From Planctomycetota bacterium (GTDB lineage Bacteria > Planctomycetota > UBA1135 > GCA-002686595): a stretch of 64,000 nucleotides of DNA. Each line of letters opens with the position of its first letter. Positions within the stretch are counted from its first letter, which is position 1. Below the pieces are notes generated by a model. It made no database searches. It saw only the letters and a list, made by a program, of their open reading frames with translations, and was not told where the DNA came from. Shown in pieces: positions 1 through 10,700 of this stretch. The position numbers and the translations under genes were made by a program. Location of the stretch: positions 682,001 to 746,000 of the forward strand of contig JAEUHY010000015.1 in the NCBI GenBank assembly GCA_016795325.1. The letters are read 5' to 3'.

Positions 1-793
1 GCGCCGCGTCGGCGCCGAGCGACGCGAAACGCGCTCCGGCGCGGCGACATTCTTCGCTCAGCGCGGCGTTGAGCGCCGCGAGGCGCGCGAGGTAGCCCTC
101 GACGACCCGCGCGTCGAGGACGAGGTCGAGCGAAGCATCGTTCTCGCAATCGACCAGGCGCAGCGCGCGGCCCGGTTGCGGCGCGCGTTCGTCGTGCGAG
201 AGCACTTGCACGCAGCCCAGCGCTCCCGCGCGTGTAGCGAGCGGCGCGAGCAGCTCGCGCGGCGCGTGGGGAAACAGAAAATCGCTGATCACGAGCACGA
301 CGCAGCCGCGCCGCACGTGTTCGAGCGCCTCGCGCACTCCGGCGTCGAACGGCTCGCGCGAGTCGAACTCGACGCCACGCGCTTCGAACTCGTCGGGAGC
401 GAGCGGCAGCGAACGCGCGCCGACGGGCACGATGCGCGCGCTCGAGCCGTTGCGTTGCGCGCTGAGCGCGAAGACCTGGGCGAGGTCGACGGCGAGCTGG
501 GCCTTGCGCGGATCGATTCCCATCGAACGCGATACGTCGAGCAGCACTTCGACGCGCGCCAGGAGCTCCTCGCGCCACACGCGCACCATCAGTTGGTCGC
601 TGCGCGCGAAGGCGCGCCAGTCGATGCTCCGCACGTCGTCGCCGAGCTGGTAGGGCCGCGAGTCGTGGAACTCCGTGCCCGCGCCGCCGCTGCGGGCGAG
701 GCGCTCACCGCTGCGGCCCGGCGGCGGAGCGCTGTCGAGGGCGAGCTCGAAGCGCTCGGCCACGGCCGCAGCTTCACGCGAAGGGCGCGGCAT
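1..793 (-). CDS. DUF58 domain protein, C-terminus cut by window edge
   Basis: The reading frame starts at the ATG at 793 and runs off the left edge of the window, so only about 264 N-terminal residues are visible. Around residues 44-59 it has the DUF58 hallmark (DSRPYQLGDDVRSIDW), followed by a von Willebrand A-like beta strand with a DVSRS metal-site motif near residue 86. DUF58 proteins nearly always sit beside MoxR AAA+ ATPases and are thought to help assemble or mature membrane or secreted complexes; the biochemical role is not established. It is the last visible gene of the operon that starts with MoxR at 6034, with only three bases between the permease stop and this start. Confidence 0.85.
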   Translation of the reverse strand, partial: MPRPSREAAAVAERFELALDSAPPPGRSGERLARSGGAGTEFHDSRPYQLGDDVRSIDWRAFARSDQLMVRVWREELLARVEVLLDVSRSMGIDPRKAQLAVDLAQVFALSAQRNGSSARIVPVGARSLPLAPDEFEARGVEFDSREPFDAGVREALEHVRRGCVVLVISDFLFPHAPRELLAPLATRAGALGCVQVLSHDERAPQPGRALRLVDCENDASLDLVLDARVVEGYLARLAALNAALSEECRRAGARFASLGADAA

Positions 794-796
794 CGC

Positions 797-2284
797 TCAC
801 GAGCGTTCGACGGGTTTGGCGCGCCGCTCTGCGCTGGCGGCGAGCACCTCGCGCACGCCTTGGATCATGCGCGGGGCGTTGAGCGCCAGCGACAGCAACG
901 TGAGCGCGGCGAGTGCGAGTTCGACCAGCTTGGTCATCTCGCGGCTGTCCATCAGCGCGCCCAGCGCGGTCGCAGGGTTGAACGGATGCAACGGGTCGCT
1001 CAAGCCGGAGATGCCGAGCACCAGCCCGACCAGCAGGGGACCGAGCATGACCACGGGCAGTAGGAACACGATGCCCATGCGCGTCACCACGCGGCCGCGC
1101 AGCGAACGCACGAAGAAGCTCGCCGCGCCTGCGGGAATGCCCATGTAGATCCAAGCGTAGGCGTAGACGCCGAGCAGGCCGAAGAACGCCGCGCTTCGCC
1201 GCACAGGGTCGACTGGGCCGAACGCCATGCAGGCCAGCGCGCCGAACGCCGCGAGCAGCATGTGCAGCAGCATGAGCAATGCGCCGCGACCGCCGCCGGG
1301 CAGGAACGGCGCGCTCAACGCCGCGAGCAGCGGGTTGCGGCTGACGTGCAGGCGCACGTGCCGGCCGAGCGGCTCGGGTTCGGTGAGGAAGAACAGCCAC
1401 GCGACCGCGAGCGGAAAGAGTGCGGCGACTTGCAGGCCCCAGGCGAAGTCGGGCGCCGAGTGCCCCCAGCTCATCCACGCTCCGAAGGCCAGCGCGCTGA
1501 TCACGATCGCGACGCTCAGCACGCGCAGTCCGCTCGAGCGGTTCTCTTCTTCGTGCGAGAGCCGCGCGACGGCGATCGCGGCGAAGAAGGCGCCGGCGAG
1601 CAGGATCGAGACCACGGTTCCGGCGAGCATCACCAGCGCCTCGGGCTCGCGCAGCATCTGCGGGCTGTAGACCACGCCGCTGGACATGCCCAGCGACATG
1701 CCCCAGAACATCACCAGCCCGATTCCGAACAGCGCCATCAGCACCACACGCGGCGCCTTGGCGGCCGAAAGGCTGGCGAGCGCCACGCCCAGCAGCGTGA
1801 GCGATGCGCAGGACGCCATGGACACGAACAAGATCGCGCCGAGCGCGGCGAGGTCGACGCCGTTGAGCAGGAAGGCGAAGACCAGGAACGGCCCGAAGGT
1901 CGAGTAGTACAGGAGCGCCTGCACGAGCGCGGAGCACAGCTTGCCGTAGACGATCTGGCGCGGCCGCAGGTTCGAGAGCACGAGCAGATCGTGCGTGTTT
2001 TCATCCCACTCGGCGCTGGTCGAGAGGAAGGCCGAAAACGGCGTGAAGGCGTGCACGGCGGCCGACAGGCAGCCGAACATCACCATGAAGAACTCGCGGC
2101 CCAGAACTTGTGCGCCCGGCGAGCGCACGCTGTTGGCGACGATGGAGAGGCCGACGAGCGTGGCGACGCCGAGCGTCAGCCAGAACAGTGCGCGGAAGTA
2201 GCGCCCGCGCAACGCCTGGCGCACTTCCTTGACCAGGATCGGATTGAGGCGGTCGTCGAGCGACCGAGCGGCGACGGCGTTCAT
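797..2284 (-). CDS. ABC-2 type transporter permease
   Basis: A 495-residue polytopic membrane protein. The start at 2284 is chosen because it gives an N-terminus typical of ABC-2 permeases (NPILVKEVRQALRGR, then a hydrophobic helix) and overlaps the stop of the ATPase gene by four bases (ATGA). About a dozen hydrophobic segments are visible, including the first at about residues 34-55 and several near the C-terminus. It should form the channel partner of the ATPase encoded just upstream. Substrate is unknown; a Gld-like or general export role in the MoxR/DUF58 context is an inference. Confidence 0.85.
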   Translation of the reverse strand: MNAVAARSLDDRLNPILVKEVRQALRGRYFRALFWLTLGVATLVGLSIVANSVRSPGAQVLGREFFMVMFGCLSAAVHAFTPFSAFLSTSAEWDENTHDLLVLSNLRPRQIVYGKLCSALVQALLYYSTFGPFLVFAFLLNGVDLAALGAILFVSMASCASLTLLGVALASLSAAKAPRVVLMALFGIGLVMFWGMSLGMSSGVVYSPQMLREPEALVMLAGTVVSILLAGAFFAAIAVARLSHEEENRSSGLRVLSVAIVISALAFGAWMSWGHSAPDFAWGLQVAALFPLAVAWLFFLTEPEPLGRHVRLHVSRNPLLAALSAPFLPGGGRGALLMLLHMLLAAFGALACMAFGPVDPVRRSAAFFGLLGVYAYAWIYMGIPAGAASFFVRSLRGRVVTRMGIVFLLPVVMLGPLLVGLVLGISGLSDPLHPFNPATALGALMDSREMTKLVELALAALTLLSLALNAPRMIQGVREVLAASAERRAKPVERS

Positions 2285-3213
2285 TGCAGCTTGCCCTCGG
2301 TGAGCGACAGGAAGATGTCCTCGAGGTTGGTGTCGCGCAGCGCCAGCTCGACGGGCTGCAGCCCGCTGGCGGCGAGTTGCGCGAAGAGCTCCGCTTGCGC
2401 GTTGAGGTCCCCGTCGAATTCGAAGACCACGCCTTCGTGCTCGCGCCGAACGTTGAGCACGTGCGGCGTTTCGAGCAGGCGTCGCTCGCAGGCTTCCGCG
2501 CCGGCGAGCGCGCGCAGGAAGAGCGTCGTGGCGCGGTTCACCGAGCGCACGACGTCGGCCACCGTGCCGCCGCCCTTGAGCTGGCCGCGTTCGATCACGA
2601 CCACGCTCGAGCACATCTCGCTGAGCTCGGTCAGGATGTGCGACGACACCAAGATCGCTTTGCCCAGCTGCGCGAGCGCCTTGACGAGTTCGCGCAGCTC
2701 GACGCGCGCGCGCGGGTCGAGCCCGGCCGCGGGTTCGTCGAGGATCATCACCGGCGGATCGTGCAGCAGCGTCTTGGCGAGGCACAGGCGCTGCTTCATG
2801 CCCTTGGACAGCGCGTCGATGTACTTCTCGGTGAGGTCACCCAGGCTGGTGAACTCGATCACGCGCGCGAGCGTCGTGCGCCGCGCAGCGCCTTGCAGCC
2901 CGTACGCGCGCGCGAAGAAGTCGAGGTACTCGTGGATCGTCGTGTTGGCGTAGGCGCCGTAACTGTCGGGCATGAAGCCGATGCGTTTGCGCGCCTCGCG
3001 CGGCTCGCCGAGCACCGAGAGGCCGTCGATCAGAACGTCGCCTTCGTCGGGCAGCTCGAGCGTCGAGCACACGCGCATGGTGGTCGTCTTGCCCGCGCCG
3101 TTGGGCCCGATGAAGCCGCAGATCTGGCCGGGAGAAACCTGGAAGGTCACGCCGTCGACGGCCTTGAGCGCACCGAAGCGTTTGGTGATGCCGCGCACGT
3201 CGAGCAGGGCCAT
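2281..3213 (-). CDS. ABC transporter ATP-binding protein
   Basis: A 310-residue ABC ATPase. It shows Walker A at residues 36-44 (GPNGAGKTT), a signature motif (LSKGMKQR) and Walker B with the D-loop (MILDEPAAGLDP), followed by an approximately 80-residue C-terminal extension typical of ABC-2 export ATPases. The start at 3213 (MALLDVRGITKRF) is preferred over an upstream in-frame start because family alignment begins here and because the ATG shares one base with the TGA stop of the preceding gene. It should energise the permease at 797-2284. Confidence 0.92.
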   Translation of the reverse strand: MALLDVRGITKRFGALKAVDGVTFQVSPGQICGFIGPNGAGKTTTMRVCSTLELPDEGDVLIDGLSVLGEPREARKRIGFMPDSYGAYANTTIHEYLDFFARAYGLQGAARRTTLARVIEFTSLGDLTEKYIDALSKGMKQRLCLAKTLLHDPPVMILDEPAAGLDPRARVELRELVKALAQLGKAILVSSHILTELSEMCSSVVVIERGQLKGGGTVADVVRSVNRATTLFLRALAGAEACERRLLETPHVLNVRREHEGVVFEFDGDLNAQAELFAQLAASGLQPVELALRDTNLEDIFLSLTEGKLQ

Positions 3214-5014
3214 CAGCGCACCTCCGCGGGGAGTTCGAGAACTCCGAAGAGCACGTGGTGGCCGCTCTGTTCGTTGACTTCGATGCCGCAGCTGTCGAGG
3301 TACGCGCCGCGCGCGAGCTTGGCCAGATAACACCCCGGCGGCGCCAGCGTTTGGCTCAGCGCACCTGGCGGTCCCCAAGCGATGCTCGTTCGCTGGAGTT
3401 CATCGCCCAGTTCCTCGACTCGGAGCGGGTCGAGCGGCGTGAGCGTCGCGCGTGCACCCACCCCAAGTTCGCTGCGCAACTCAAAGGCGTTGCCGGCCGC
3501 GTCGCGCAGGCTCACGCTCTCGAGCGCGACGCCGAGGTTGTTGAGCACCTGCACGCCGTCCGCCCCGAACTCGACCTCCAGTCGGCCGCGTTCGGCTCGA
3601 TCCGACGTGATCAATTGGTGGATCGCGCGGCGGGCGGGCAAGAAGTCGCCGGTCAGCAGCCATTCCTGGCCGTGGCGCGTTCGCAGTTCGAAACCGTCGG
3701 CGTTGAAGGCGAACGGACCTCCCTCGCCTCCGTCGAGTTGCTGCACCACGGTGCCCGTCGTGGGGCGCAGGCCGTCGGCGGGGGAAAGGCCAGCGAACAA
3801 CTGGCGCCGTTCGATCGTGCTCGCGGTGTGCGCGCGTTGGTCGAGCACCGTCGTGCTCCACGACGCCGTCTTCACATCCAAACCCTGGTACAGGATGCCG
3901 TAGACCAGCAGCAGCACCGTTACCGCGACGGAGATCGCGGGAATCGTGAACAGCAGCAGCGCGGGACGTTTGCGCTTGCTGACCACGAAGAAATTCACCG
4001 GTCCGATCAGGACCGCAAAACCGATCAGCAGCACCGCGAACACGCGGTAGGGCAGTTGCGCGAGCTGAAGTTTCGCGAGCATGTTCGGAGCGCGGGAGTG
4101 GCTGCCGGCCGGTTTGGCGAGCGAGCGCGAGTTGAGCAGTTCGTGGATCCACGCGGGCTCCGCGCCCGGAAACAACTCGTCGCCCTCAGCGATCGACAGT
4201 CGGCCGAGCGCGGCGCGGTAGCTGCGGCGCGGCGACGTCGGCTCCGGCGGCGTGGACACTTCCGAGATATCGAAGCGCGGTTCCATCCAGGTCGCGAGCG
4301 CCGGCTGCGCCGCAGCGAGGCGCTGCGCGTTCGGGCCGAGGACCAGCACGTCGCCGCCGCTGCGCATCCAGGCCGCGATCGCGGCGAACTCGCGCTCGCC
4401 CGGCCACGGGCTGCCGCTGTCGATCACGACCAAGTCCAAGCACGAGTAGGCCGCGGGCAGCGCCGAAAGTTCGTCGCGGCGCGCGAGCGCGAGGTTCACA
4501 TCGCCGGGGTACGGACTCCCCGGGCTCGCGCCCGTGGCGGCCTCGGTCGAAACCGCGAACTCCCACTGCTCCACGTCGCCTGCCGCGGGCGTCACTTCGC
4601 TGCACAGCAGGATCGCGCGCACGCCGGAGCGCGTGTCGCTGGCGCCGGCCGCGCCGCTGATCCACGCGCGCTCCGAGCCGAGCGTGGCCACGACGTTGAC
4701 GTTGTTGGGGGTCTCGACCGCGAGGGGAACGAGCACCTCGACACGCCGCGTCTCGCCGGCCGGCACTTCCAACGCGAGGTCGCAGGTCCAGTCGCCGCGC
4801 CACGTGTTGCGGCGGACCTCGACCGCAACGCGCTGCGGCGTGGCGTCGCGGTTCGTCACGTCGACGAACAGCGGCGCCCAACCACCCTGCGCGTGCGCCG
4901 GCCAGCGACTCCACGCACGCAGCTCGACCTTCGAGCCCAGCATCTGCGTCTGGTCGCCCGCGTGAGCAGGCAGTGCGCAGCACAGTGCGGTGAACGCGCA
5001 CAACAGCAGCGCCT

Positions 5015-5018
<4 letters not shown>
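3213..5018 (-). CDS. membrane protein of MoxR/DUF58 cluster, function unknown
   Basis: A 601-residue protein with a signal peptide (residues 1-20, ending in PAHA). The periplasmic-type N-terminal part reads like a beta-sandwich (DVTNRDATPQRVAVEV). A glutamine-amidotransferase-like stretch follows (LVVIDSGSPWPGE...GGDVLVLGP). Two adjacent transmembrane helices near residues 300-350 flank a short basic loop (SKRKRP). A second extracytoplasmic region ends the protein. Such proteins are regular partners of MoxR and DUF58 proteins, but no reaction can be assigned. Its ATG overlaps the MoxR stop by four bases, and its own stop overlaps the ABC ATPase start, so it is translationally coupled. Confidence 0.8.
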
Positions 5019-6034
<1,016 letters not shown>

Positions 6035-6318
6035 GGGGCGCGGGCGCGTGGGGGGCGTGGGAAGCGGAACAAGAGGGGACGCGAGCGGACCGGCGGAGTC
6101 AAGCGCCGCGTGCGGCGGGAGCACTGCGGAGGAGCGGGGCGATCGTTTCTCGCGAAACGACGGCGCGTTCACGCGTGGCGCGCCGGCGGCGCGGGCTCAA
6201 GCGCTGCGCTGCACCGGGTCGCTCGTGAGCCGCCGTGCGATCCGCACACCGCTGCCGGAGCGTCCCTCCGCGGCGAGCCGGGCGCCCAGCGTTCCGCCGC
6301 GCCGGGCTGACGCAATCC

Positions 6319-6645
6319 TCAGCGCTTGTCGCTGCTGAAGAAACTGCGCACGGCCTCGCGGTGCTGCGGGGCCAGGCGGCGCTTCCAACTCGCTTCGCCG
6401 GCCGACAGCTGCGTGCTCGTTTGGCGCGACGCTTCGGCGCTCGGATTCTCCTGCGGCGCGCCGGCGCCGACGCCGAGCAACTGCGAGCGCGCCAGATCGA
6501 GTCCGCCGGGCGGCAGCGCCTGTTCCGCGAAGCGCGCGGCGCTCTCGGGAGTCTCGCCCTTGAAGTCGAGCGCTGCGTGACCCGGGCCGCGGGAGACCCC
6601 GCCTTGCCCGCCGCCCGCGCTGACCGAGATGTGCTCTGCGCCCAC
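6319..6645 (-). CDS. C-terminal segment of split coiled-coil membrane protein
   Basis: About 108 residues from a GTG at 6645. It is in the same frame as the 6670-7764 gene and separated from it by one TGA codon (6670-6672) and eight sense codons (RGRGKGCA). It carries a glycine-rich stretch (SAGGGQGGVSRGPG), the segment ALDFKGETPESAARFAEQALPPG, and ends in KRLAP...VRSFFSSDKR. From recall, homologous planctomycete proteins carry this tail continuously after the coiled-coil region; that should be checked. So it is probably the C-terminus of the upstream product, separated by a stop, rather than an independent gene. Reinitiation at the GTG is possible: a GAGG lies about 15 bases upstream. Confidence 0.55.
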   Translation of the reverse strand: MGAEHISVSAGGGQGGVSRGPGHAALDFKGETPESAARFAEQALPPGGLDLARSQLLGVGAGAPQENPSAEASRQTSTQLSAGEASWKRRLAPQHREAVRSFFSSDKR

Positions 6646-6669
6646 GGCGCAGCCCTTGCCTCGGCCACG

Positions 6670-7764
6670 TCATGTGCCGCCGGGCTTCTTGCAGTCCTCG
6701 TCGCACTCGTGGTCGGGATCGAGCTCGCTATCGCCCGGCTGCGCATCGAGCAGTTCACGCAGCTTCGACGGGTCGATCAGCCGCGCCGCGCCGAGCTTGC
6801 CCAGTTGCTTCGCCAAGCTCTGGTTCAGATCGCGCGAGAGCGCCGCGAGCTCCTGCGACGAGAGCTGCACGCCGGGCGGCAGGCTGTCGAGCTGTTCGCC
6901 GAGCTCGCTCTTGGTCGACTCGCTCAGGCCCTTGGTCAGGCCGGACTCACGCAACTGCTCCAGCGCGGACTCGAGCGCTTCCTGCGCGTGGTCGAGGTGT
7001 GCGTCGGCGGCGGCGGCCGCGAGGTCCTCCTGCGCCCGCTGCGCAGCGTCCAGCGCGCGCGCGGCGGAGTCGTCGAGCCGTTCCTCGAGGCGGTCGAGCG
7101 CTTCGAAGGTCGAGTCGAAACGCTCCTCACGCGCGCTCTCCTCGACGCGTTCGAGGCGCTCGTGCAACTCCTGCGAGAGTTCGGGATCGAGCGCGAGCGC
7201 GTCTTCGAGCGCAGCGAGCTTCTCTTCGAGGCGTTCGAGCGTGCGTTCCGGCGCGACGGGCGGCGCGCCGCTGCGCGAAGCTTCCGGAAGCGGAACGAAG
7301 AGTGCGGCGGCGGCGAACAGCGCGCCCAGTCCGAGCGAGCGCGCGAGCGCCAGCCCGTCGATGCGCGGAAGCTGCGCCAGCGCGTTCTCGATGCGCTCCT
7401 GGGCTTGTCCCGACCACGCACTCGCTCCGAGCTCGGCCTCCGTCACCACGGCGCCGCTCGCGCCGCCGCGCACGTCGAGCCAAGCCGCGGCGAGTCGCTC
7501 GCTGGGCCGTGCGCGTTGTGCCAGCCAGAGTGCGAATCCCGCCGCCAGCGCGAGCGCGGCGAGCGGGGCCCACCACGGCGTCGATGCGTTCGGCGCGAGC
7601 GTGCGGTAGACGAGGGCGAGCGCGCCCGCCGCGAACAGCGCGACGCTTCCGTAGCGCGCGAGCGCGTTGGCCGCCGCGGCGCGCACACGCGCGCGTTGCA
7701 CGCGGCGCGCGGCGCGTTCGAGCGCTGCAGACGGCGACGGCGCCGAGGCGGAAGACGCAGGCAT
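6670..7764 (-). CDS. membrane-anchored coiled-coil protein, ends at in-frame TGA
   Basis: 364 residues from an ATG at 7764. Four hydrophobic segments or fewer lie near residues 38-60, 67-90 and 145-165, followed by about 150 residues of acidic/charged, heptad-like coiled coil (repeats such as LERLEEKLAALEDAL). It ends in a short cysteine-containing tail (ECDEDCKKPGGT). The TGA at 6670-6672 is followed in the same frame by what looks like the natural C-terminus (6319-6645). The gene lies between the carboxypeptidase-like repeat protein and MoxR on the same strand and probably belongs to that envelope cluster. No catalytic motif was recognised. Confidence 0.75.
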   Translation of the reverse strand: MPASSASAPSPSAALERAARRVQRARVRAAAANALARYGSVALFAAGALALVYRTLAPNASTPWWAPLAALALAAGFALWLAQRARPSERLAAAWLDVRGGASGAVVTEAELGASAWSGQAQERIENALAQLPRIDGLALARSLGLGALFAAAALFVPLPEASRSGAPPVAPERTLERLEEKLAALEDALALDPELSQELHERLERVEESAREERFDSTFEALDRLEERLDDSAARALDAAQRAQEDLAAAAADAHLDHAQEALESALEQLRESGLTKGLSESTKSELGEQLDSLPPGVQLSSQELAALSRDLNQSLAKQLGKLGAARLIDPSKLRELLDAQPGDSELDPDHECDEDCKKPGGT

Positions 7765-7797
7765 GCTCCGATGGTAACGCAGCGCGCCCGTCTATCG

Positions 7798-10700
7798 TCA
7801 GAAGCGCACGTTCAGCTTGCGCTCCGGCTGGCCCGTCAGGGTCACGGGCTTGGTCACGCTGCGCCCGTCGCGCGCCTTCACCAGCACCTTGTAGCGCCCC
7901 GGCGGCAAAGGTCCGACGCGCTGCTCCTTGCTGGTGAATTCGCCCTTGTTGAAGGCCGCCATCAGCTCGGTCATCGAGGTCATGCCGTTCACCTGGCGAC
8001 CTTGCTCGTCGAGCACCTGCACCGAGCAGTCGAGCATGCCGCCGTCGTCGTCGGACAGGCTCACGAGCAGCACCGTCCCCGGCGCGAGCGCCAGCGTCAC
8101 TTCGCCGGTGTCGCCTTCGCGCACTCGCACCGGCGCGCTCTCGGCGCTCACCTGAGCCGCGCTGCGTGCGACGACGGTGTACGCGCCGGGCTCGAGTCCT
8201 TCGTACGCGAAACGGCCCGACGCATCGGTGCCGACCATCGAGAAGCGCTCGAGGGGACGGCCGGCTTCGTCGCGCAGGAACACCGACACGTCCTTGGCCG
8301 GCCCACCGTCGCCCGTGCGCACCAGCCCCGTGATGCGGCCCGCCTTGCGCAGCCGGAAGTCGACGCCCTCCACCACTTCGCCGTCGCGCACGCTCACTCC
8401 GCTGCGCACTTGGCGTCCGGTGCTCACGTCGCCCTGGAACATCCCGCCGAACGGCGCGCCTCCGACCGCAACCGAATACTCGCCGGCGGCCAGCCACTCG
8501 AGCGCGAAGCGCCCCTCGGCGTCGCTGGTGATCTCGCTGTAGTTCTCGCCGAGCAGCGCGGTGTTCGAAACCGGGCCGTCGACGAACAGCGTCACGCGCG
8601 TGCGCGGCGCAGGCTCGCCGTCGGGGTCGAGCACGCGGCCGCGGATGGCGCCGCCGGGCAGTTCGATGTCGTAGCGGTGTTCGCGCGTCTGGGGCACGTT
8701 GATCGCGCGCGACACGGTCTGCTGCTCGCCGGCCTGGCCCAGCCGCTGCACGCTGATCGAATAACGCCCGGGTTCGCGCAGCTCCGCGCGGTAACCGCCC
8801 TTCGCGTCCGTGCGGGTCATGCGCATCGACTCCATGCCGTTCGACTCTTGCCCGTTCGTGTGACCGTCCTTGAGCGCGATCACGAACACGTTGGGAACCG
8901 GCGCGCCCGCGTGGGTCACTTCGCCGAACAGCGTCACCGGGTCCTTGGGCGGCGCGCCGATCGTGACGCGTGTGTCTTCGCCGTCGACCACGTTGGCGGA
9001 GCTCATCTTCAGGTCGCTCAGCATGCTCATGGCGTCGGCCATCGAGTCGCCGGAGTCCGCGCTGGCCTGCCGCGGCAGGCAGATCACGTTCCACTGGCCA
9101 GCGGGCAGGGCGTCGACGACGAACTCGCCACGCGCATCGGACTGCACGAAGCGCTGCAGCAGCGGATCGGTCGTGAGCTGCACCTGCAGGCGCGCGTCGA
9201 CAGAAGGCTTGCCGTCCTTGTCGTACACCACGCCGAGGATTCGCCCTCCGCGGCGCAGCGTGAGCGCTGCGTCGGTGAACTCCTCGTCGGCGTTGACGCT
9301 GACCTCGAGCGGGTCGCTTTCGGCCCAGTTCGCGTGGCGGGCCACCAGGAGCCGCACTCCGGGCTCGAGGCCGGCGAGCCGGAAGCGTCCCTGTGCGTCG
9401 CTGCGCGCGTTCGGCCCCGCGCTGACGCTCTCACCCTCGACGCGCAGGTTGCGCATCGCTTCGGCCGTGCTGAGCTTGAGCAGCACCTGCGCCTCGGCGA
9501 TCGGCGCGCCGCTGGGGTCGCGCACCACGCCGCTCACGGCGCCGCCGCGTTCGAGCACGAGTTCCAGCGGCGCCGCGGCGCCGGAGCGCAGGTCGACTTC
9601 GATCGGGGCCCGCCGCGGGAAGTCCTCGGCGAACGCCTCGAACAACCACACGCCCCGCATCAGCCCGCTCAGTTCGAAACTGCCGTCCTCCGACTCGACG
9701 TCGCGCTTGCGCTGCGCCCCGCCCAGTCCGGGGATCGGCCCGCCCGTCTGTTCGCGAGCCACGACGCTGAACTTGCGGATCGGCGCTCCCGTGGTGTCCA
9801 CCACGCGGCCGACGATCGACAGCGAACGTTGCAGCACGAGCTCGAGGTCGCGCGTGTCGGGCTGCACATGGTCGGCGCGTGCGGACCACGTGCTGCCGTC
9901 GGCGCTCTCGACGCTCGTGCGTTCTTCGTTCGCCGCGGCGCGCACGGTGAATGGGCCCTTGCCCAATCCGCTGACCGCGAAGCGGCCCTCGGCGTCCGCG
10001 GTGGCTTCGCCTTCGCCGCCCTGCCAAGCGTTGAAGGCGCCCATGCCGCCCAAGGCGCTCGTGTCGAAGCTGACTTCCACCTTGAGGCCCGCGCCCGGTT
10101 GATCGTCGGCGAAACGCACGCGCCCCGCGATCGTGGCGCCGCGCCGCAGCTCGATCGTCACGTCGCTTTCGAGCGAGCCCTCGCTGACGGCGAAGTTGCG
10201 GTCGCTCTCGAGATAGCCCTGGCGCTCGGCGCGCACGAACACCTTGCCGGGCGCGAGGTGGTCGAGTGCAAAGCCGCCGTCCGCGGCGCTCTTGGTCTTG
10301 CGCACTTCGAAGCCGCCCTGGCCGAACAATTCGGGGTCGACGCGCGCAGCGACCTCTGCGCCTTCGACCGGCGCCCCGCCTTCGTCCACCACGCGGCCGC
10401 GAACGTGTCCACCCGACTCGAGCGCCAACTCGATCTCGCGCCGGGCGCCGGGCGTCAGCTTGAAGCGCTCGCTCTTGCGCGCCGCGAGGCGCGCGGGAGT
10501 GGCGCGCACGTCGTAGTCGATCTGCGTGTTCACGCCTCGGAACTCGAAACGCCCCTCGCTGTCGCACTTGGATTCGTACGAGCGCAGCGCGCGCGGCGCC
10601 GCGAGATTGGCCGTGCCGGCCAGCGCCAGTCCGTTGAGTTCGAGCTTCACTTCGCAGCCGGCCAGATCACGCTGCTCGGCGCTCGCTGCGGCCGGCGGCT

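Noticed and set aside
797..2785. Extension of the ABC permease start to 2785
   Set aside because: The added 167 residues overlap the ATPase gene in another frame. The ATGA overlap at 2281-2284 marks the real start.
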